A DNA stretch of 7,889 nucleotides from Verrucomicrobiales bacterium. GTDB taxonomy: Bacteria > Verrucomicrobiota > Verrucomicrobiia > Limisphaerales > UBA1096. The translations under genes were made by a program, and so were the position numbers. The notes beneath the pieces were generated by a model, which worked only from the letters and a program-made list of their open reading frames with translations, ran no database searches and had not been told where the DNA came from. Every line of letters begins with the position of its first letter. Positions within the stretch are counted from its first letter, which is position 1. Positions 5,193-7,889 of this stretch are shown one piece after another. The DNA is taken from the NCBI GenBank assembly GCA_028817635.1, contig JAPPPH010000501.1, forward strand, positions 1 through 7,889, written 5' to 3'.

Positions 5193-5220
5193 TTGATTGG
5201 TGTTTCTTAATTGTTACTTT
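5193..5220 (+). promoter_or_regulatory. Candidate promoter for prs
   Basis: TTGATT (5193-5198) and TACTTT (5215-5220) are separated by 16 bp in the most AT-rich stretch of the pheS-prs gap. The -35 hexamer is identical to the one proposed for rpmI. It would give a leader of about 55 nt containing the hairpin at 5232-5247. The -10 is a poor match (3 of 6). Confidence 0.3.
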
Positions 5221-5231
5221 TCGGCCCCTGT

Positions 5232-5247
5232 CGTGGGACGGCCCACG
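5232..5247 (+). promoter_or_regulatory. Hairpin in the prs leader
   Basis: CGTGGG (5232-5237) and CCCACG (5242-5247) form a 6-bp stem with a tetraloop ACGG. No U-tract follows, so it is not an intrinsic terminator. It begins about 50 nt upstream of the GTG start of prs and could stabilise or regulate the leader. It matches no riboswitch class that I recognise. Confidence 0.3.
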
Positions 5248-5282
5248 GTGATTGACAACTCCCCAACCATAACGAAACCGTC

Positions 5283-6227
5283 GTGAAAATTTTTGCCGGC
5301 AATTCGAACCAGCCCCTGGCCGAGTCCATTTGCAACACGATCGGCATCGAGCCGGGCAAGATTACCCTCAAGGCATTCCCTGACGGGGAGACGTTCGCCA
5401 AGATCGAGGAAAACGTCCGTGGAGAGGATGTATTTGTGGTGCAGTCCTCCTGCCCACCGACAAATCACCACCTGATGGAGTTTTTCATCATCATCGACGC
5501 GCTCAAGCGAGCCAGCGCCGACCGCATCACCGCTGTGATGCCGTTCTACGGCTACGCCCGTCAGGATCGCAAGGATCAACCGCGCGTCCCGATCTCGGCC
5601 AAGCTGGTGGCAAACCTTTTGGTGGCAGCCGGGGCGAATCGGCTCCTCACGATGGATCTCCATGCCCAGCAGATCCAGGGCTTTTTCGACATCCCGGTGG
5701 ATCATCTTTACGCATCGCCGGTAATGTTTGATTACCTGAAGTACAACAAAAATGGGGATCTTGTGGTGGTCAGCCCGGATGTGGGTGGATTGAAGATGGC
5801 GCACGCCTACTCGGAGATGCTTTCGGCCGACCTTGCCATCGTGGCCAAGCGCCGCACCAGCGCCACGGAGACCGAGTCGGTGGGTATCATCGGTGAGATC
5901 GAGGGAAAACACGCACTTTTGGTGGATGACATCACCGAAACGGCCGGAACACTCGTCAACGCAGCAGCGATTCTCAAGGAGCGAGGGGCACTGAGCGTCC
6001 GGGCTGTGGTTTCGCACGCGATTCTTAACGATTTGGGCATCGATCGCCTGAAAAATTCTTGTATTGACGAACTGATAACGACTGATACAGTCCCCCGCCC
6101 CGAAATCGAGGGGCTAAACGTGACGACCCTCTCTGTTGCGGGTTTGTTGGGCGAGGCGATCCAGCGGATTCACAACAATTCCTCAGTGAACTCGTTGTTT
6201 CGATTCAAGGGAGCCCGCACCACCTAA
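5283..6227 (+). CDS. prs: Ribose-phosphate pyrophosphokinase (PRPP synthetase)
   Basis: Prs makes 5-phosphoribosyl-1-pyrophosphate from ribose 5-phosphate and ATP, the precursor for purine, pyrimidine, NAD, histidine and tryptophan synthesis. The 314-aa product is full length and matches class I enzymes: FAGNSNQPLA at the N-terminus, the catalytic flexible loop YGYARQDRKDQPR (89-101), TMDLHAQQIQGFFDIPVDHLY (123-143) with the divalent-metal and phosphate residues, the SPDVGGLKMA segment (164-173), the KRR run at 189-191, and the PRPP-binding loop VDDITETAGT (214-223), which many relatives write as VDDMIDTGGT. The GTG at 5283 is chosen because KIFAGNSN must follow at once; no Shine-Dalgarno sequence is evident. 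rplY and pth follow, the same prs-ctc-pth order known from Bacillus, so they are probably co-transcribed. Confidence 0.96.
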   Translation: MKIFAGNSNQPLAESICNTIGIEPGKITLKAFPDGETFAKIEENVRGEDVFVVQSSCPPTNHHLMEFFIIIDALKRASADRITAVMPFYGYARQDRKDQPRVPISAKLVANLLVAAGANRLLTMDLHAQQIQGFFDIPVDHLYASPVMFDYLKYNKNGDLVVVSPDVGGLKMAHAYSEMLSADLAIVAKRRTSATETESVGIIGEIEGKHALLVDDITETAGTLVNAAAILKERGALSVRAVVSHAILNDLGIDRLKNSCIDELITTDTVPRPEIEGLNVTTLSVAGLLGEAIQRIHNNSSVNSLFRFKGARTT

Positions 6228-6260
6228 GCCCCTCGGGGAAGCCATTTTAAACAGACAGAC

Positions 6261-6902
6261 ATGAAAGCGATCTCTTTGGCCGCCAATGAGCGTACGTTGA
6301 CCAAGACGACCGGAAGCAAAAAAATCCGCAGCGCGGGCCGTGTGCCCGGCGTCCTTTACGGCGAAGGTGACCCTCAAAACATCGAGCTGGAGTCCGCCCA
6401 GTTCGAGAAAGCCGTCAAATCCTCCTCTGCGAAAAACTTTCTAGTGGAACTGGAACTTGATGGTACCAAGAGCATGGCGCTGGTGCAGGACGTGCAACAG
6501 CACCCGATCACACGCCTCTGCCTCCATGTCGATTTCCGCCGCCTGTCCGACGACAGCGTGATCACAGCCAAGGTGCCTTTGATCACCACCGGCACCGCCG
6601 AAGGCGTCAAGATCGGTGGTATTTTGCAGACGCTTTTCCACACCATCACCCTCAAGGGCAAACCGGCCGACATTCCAGAGACGGTCGAGGTGGACACCAG
6701 CCACCTGCAAGTGGGCGAAGGCATTTTGCTCGGAGAGTTGAGTCTCCCAGAGAGCGTCTCCGCCGTTGGCAACCCGAAGGCGCGTGCCGTCGCCGTGGCC
6801 GCCTCCCGTGTCACAGCCAAGGCTGCCGAAGAGGGTGATGACACGGCAGCGGCTGCCCCTGCTGAGGCCGACGCACCCGCTGAGGAAAAGAAGGAAGACT
6901 GA
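6261..6902 (+). CDS. rplY: 50S ribosomal protein bL25/general stress protein Ctc
   Basis: bL25 (Ctc, TL5 type) binds 5S rRNA in the large subunit. The 213-aa form has two domains plus a tail. Residues about 1-95 are the 5S rRNA-binding domain (RSAGRVPGVLYGEG, the FEKAVKSSS segment, LVQDVQQHPITRLCLHVDFRRL). Residues about 98-185 are the beta-rich TL5 C-terminal domain (GTAEGVKIGGILQTLFHTITLKGKPADIPETVEVD, then LQVGEGILLGEL). The tail from about 190 is low-complexity Ala/Glu/Asp and ends EEKKED, common in Ctc proteins. The ATG at 6261 follows AAACAGACAGAC rather than a Shine-Dalgarno sequence, resembling the rplT start. The gene lies 33 bp after prs and 59 bp before pth. Confidence 0.94.
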   Translation: MKAISLAANERTLTKTTGSKKIRSAGRVPGVLYGEGDPQNIELESAQFEKAVKSSSAKNFLVELELDGTKSMALVQDVQQHPITRLCLHVDFRRLSDDSVITAKVPLITTGTAEGVKIGGILQTLFHTITLKGKPADIPETVEVDTSHLQVGEGILLGELSLPESVSAVGNPKARAVAVAASRVTAKAAEEGDDTAAAAPAEADAPAEEKKED

Positions 6903-6910
6903 TTTTGTTC

Positions 6911-6945
6911 GAACAGCGAACCGCTTGATGTCGTTCGCTTGGTTC
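6911..6945 (+). other. Imperfect hairpin between rplY and pth
   Basis: GCGAAC (6916-6921) and GTTCGC (6933-6938) form a 6-bp stem over an 11-nt loop. GAAC (6911-6914) and GTTC (6942-6945) extend it beyond a small asymmetric bulge. Only TTT follows, so it is a poor terminator. It may be a processing or stability element in a prs-rplY-pth message. Confidence 0.3.
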
Positions 6946-6961
6946 TTTGAGACGACCCGCC

Positions 6962-7606
6962 ATGGAAGAAACATTCCTTATCGTGGGTCTGGGCAATCCC
7001 GGAAGGGAATATGCCTGCACACGACACATCAGCGGGTTCATGACGCTTGAGCGCTTGGCCAAGCGCTTGGCCTTGGATTGGCAGGTGAATAAAAAATTTA
7101 CCGCCCACTTGGCCAAGGGCAATCAGGGAGATGCAACTCTCCTGCTGTGCCAACCGCAGGGCTACATGAACGTGAGTGGCAAAACCGTTGCGCCGCTGGC
7201 CAGATTTTACCAAATCCCAGCCGATCGCATTGTTGTCGTGCTGGATGATTTGGATTTGCCGCTTGGCACGCTTCGCATGCGGCCCGGTGGCGGAACCGGA
7301 GGCCATCGCGGCCTTGAGTCCATCAGGGATTGCCTCGGGACCGGTGAATTTCCGCGATTGCGGCTCGGGATCGGGCGCCCTGCCCCGGCTCGGGATGTGT
7401 CCGGTTTTGTACTCGGCAAATTCACCGAGGACGAATCCGGTCAACTGGACAAGGTGCTGGAAAAGGCGGCAGATCAGCTTGATTGCTGGATGAGCCGCGG
7501 CCTGCAAACGGCCATGAACAATTACAACGGGGATCTTTCCCCACCGAAAAAGAAGAAAGATGACGAAATACGAAGGAACGATCATCCTGAAGGAAACGGG
7601 ACGTGA
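6962..7606 (+). CDS. pth: Peptidyl-tRNA hydrolase
   Basis: Pth cleaves peptidyl-tRNA released by drop-off so that the tRNA can be reused. The N-terminal signature FLIVGLGNPGREYACTRH carries Asn12 and the catalytic His22 (equivalent to E. coli Asn10 and His20). YMNVSGK gives Asn70, the LDDLDLPLG loop gives Asp95, and GGGTGGHRGL gives His115. Two usually conserved asparagines are replaced: RHN is RHI (Ile23) and GHN is GHR (Arg116). The core otherwise looks intact, including RLRLGIGRP and VSGFVLGKF. At 214 aa it is about 20 longer than the E. coli enzyme because of a charged Lys-rich tail (SPPKKKKDDE and onward). The last 47 bp overlap rpsF in another frame. The ATG at 6962 is the natural start. 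The gene contains palindrome copy 5. Confidence 0.94.
   Translation: MEETFLIVGLGNPGREYACTRHISGFMTLERLAKRLALDWQVNKKFTAHLAKGNQGDATLLLCQPQGYMNVSGKTVAPLARFYQIPADRIVVVLDDLDLPLGTLRMRPGGGTGGHRGLESIRDCLGTGEFPRLRLGIGRPAPARDVSGFVLGKFTEDESGQLDKVLEKAADQLDCWMSRGLQTAMNNYNGDLSPPKKKKDDEIRRNDHPEGNGT
7051..7076. repeat. Iterated palindrome, copy 5 (16-bp perfect) with an overlapping half copy
   Basis: GCGCTTGGCCAAGCGC at 7051-7066 is a perfect 16-bp palindrome in pth, encoding RLAKR. Its last four bases start a second, half-length copy, GCGCTTGGCC (7063-7072), which continues as TTGG. This is the only place in the window where two units overlap. Confidence 0.85.
7108..7117. repeat. Iterated palindrome, short copy in pth
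   Basis: CTTGGCCAAG is the inner 10 bp of the palindrome, 51 bp downstream of copy 5, encoding LAK. The flanks no longer match the 12-bp core. Confidence 0.45.
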
Positions 7607-7847
7607 AAACACCGTCGAGGAGGTGCAGAATCTCATCTCGGCCGAGATCGACTCCGCCGGCGGCAAGGTCGGCGAGTTCAACGCGACCGGGTTGCAGGAT
7701 TTCTCCCGTGTGGCCAACCGGAAGAACCCGAACGGCTACTACATCGAGGTGAGCTTCGAGAGCAGCCCCGATGCGACGAACGACCTGAAGAAACGCCTGC
7801 TGAAAATCAGGGACATCTTCCGGGTCTTCTTCACCAAACCGGCCTAA
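7560..7847 (+). CDS. rpsF: 30S ribosomal protein bS6
   Basis: bS6 is a small-subunit protein that binds 16S rRNA together with bS18. The 95-aa product fits the ferredoxin-like bS6 fold and the family's usual length: the first strand KYEGTIILKE (residues 3-12), helix NTVEEVQNLISAEIDSAGGKV, strand DFSRVANRKNPNGYYIEVSFE (the conserved position of the RNA-binding strand), the DATNDLKKRLLKI helix, and the ending DIFRVFFTKPA. The ATG at 7560 lies within the end of pth and is preceded by the purine-rich AAAGAAGAAAG. The 47-bp overlap with pth suggests translational coupling. In many bacteria ssb or rpsR would come next, but the window ends 42 bp after the stop. Confidence 0.93.
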   Translation: MTKYEGTIILKETGRENTVEEVQNLISAEIDSAGGKVGEFNATGLQDFSRVANRKNPNGYYIEVSFESSPDATNDLKKRLLKIRDIFRVFFTKPA

Positions 7848-7877
7848 ACCGTTTGATTTTTCACCGCGCAACCGTTT
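7847..7877. repeat. Short direct repeat after rpsF
   Basis: AACCGTTT occurs at 7847-7854 and again at 7870-7877, a 23-bp period. It is short and could be chance. No gene, terminator or promoter can be supported in the final 42 bases. Confidence 0.2.
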
Positions 7878-7889
7878 AACCTCCCGACA

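Noticed and set aside
5252..5257. A perfect -35 hexamer TTGACA just upstream of prs.
   Set aside because: No -10-like hexamer lies 16-18 bp downstream; that position falls directly before the start codon.
5214..6017. A 267-codon minus-strand open frame opposite prs.
   Set aside because: It mirrors the strongly conserved prs gene and has no recognisable motif.
6230..6238. CCCC/GGGG-type mini-hairpin after the prs stop codon.
   Set aside because: The stem would have about four pairs, almost no loop and no T-tract, so it cannot be called a terminator.
6635..6643. A second DnaA-box-like 9-mer, TTTTCCACA, inside rplY.
   Set aside because: It deviates from the consensus and lies in coding sequence 1.4 kb from the perfect box, so it does not support an origin or box cluster.
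6374..7717. A 447-codon minus-strand open frame spanning rplY, pth and rpsF.
   Set aside because: It is antisense to three clearly recognised genes, its translation is low-complexity and Ser/Ala/Arg-rich without a recognisable domain, and GC-rich coding DNA commonly produces such frames.
1..7889. CRISPR arrays, tRNA or rRNA genes, insertion sequences.
   Set aside because: No regularly spaced direct repeats, no tRNA- or rRNA-like sequence and no transposase or integrase motifs were seen. The only repeats are dispersed palindromes.

Overview
This window is an ordinary bacterial housekeeping region with no mobile element, CRISPR array, rRNA or tRNA. Gene content and protein flavour suggest the PVC group, most likely Verrucomicrobiota. 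The indicators are a secreted DUF1080 (3-keto-disaccharide hydrolase-like) protein, a thioredoxin-like [2Fe-2S] ferredoxin, a GreA/GreB-family factor with a long N-terminal domain, and bS6 and RsmB of verrucomicrobial type. That placement is inference from family resemblance, not from a search. Base composition is moderately GC-rich and Shine-Dalgarno signals are weak before most starts.

Layout. At the left edge, the 5' part of a GreA/GreB-family gene runs leftward out of the window (1-297). It is divergent from rsmB (367-1662), the 16S rRNA m5C967 methyltransferase. rsmB converges, with only 4 bp between stop codons, on a leftward pair: a secreted DUF1080 protein (2041-3303) followed after 2 bp by a small [2Fe-2S] ferredoxin (1667-2038). 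A 148-bp divergent intergenic region (3304-3451) carries candidate promoters in both directions. The rightward translation block then starts: rpmI (bL35), rplT (bL20), a strong intrinsic terminator at 4074-4109, and pheS (Phe-tRNA synthetase alpha). No infC precedes rpmI and no pheT follows pheS. After a 151-bp AT-rich gap holding a perfect DnaA-box 9-mer and a candidate promoter comes prs (PRPP synthetase), rplY/ctc (bL25), pth (peptidyl-tRNA hydrolase) and rpsF (bS6). pth and rpsF overlap by 47 bp. The last 42 bp hold no gene that can be called.

Functionally, the window groups ribosome parts (bL35, bL20, bL25, bS6), rRNA modification (RsmB), aminoacylation (PheS), peptidyl-tRNA recycling (Pth), transcription-elongation rescue (Gre) and PRPP supply (Prs). 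The DUF1080-ferredoxin pair is the only non-core content.

The most striking signal is not a gene. The palindrome GCTTGGCCAAGC occurs five times perfectly in 7.9 kb (677-688, 1296-1307, 3335-3346, 5133-5144, 7053-7064), usually inside a 14-18 bp palindrome, with further degenerate and half copies. It lies in coding sequence in two different reading frames and also in intergenic DNA. This looks like a highly iterated palindrome under DNA-level selection, comparable in kind to cyanobacterial HIP1 but with a different sequence.
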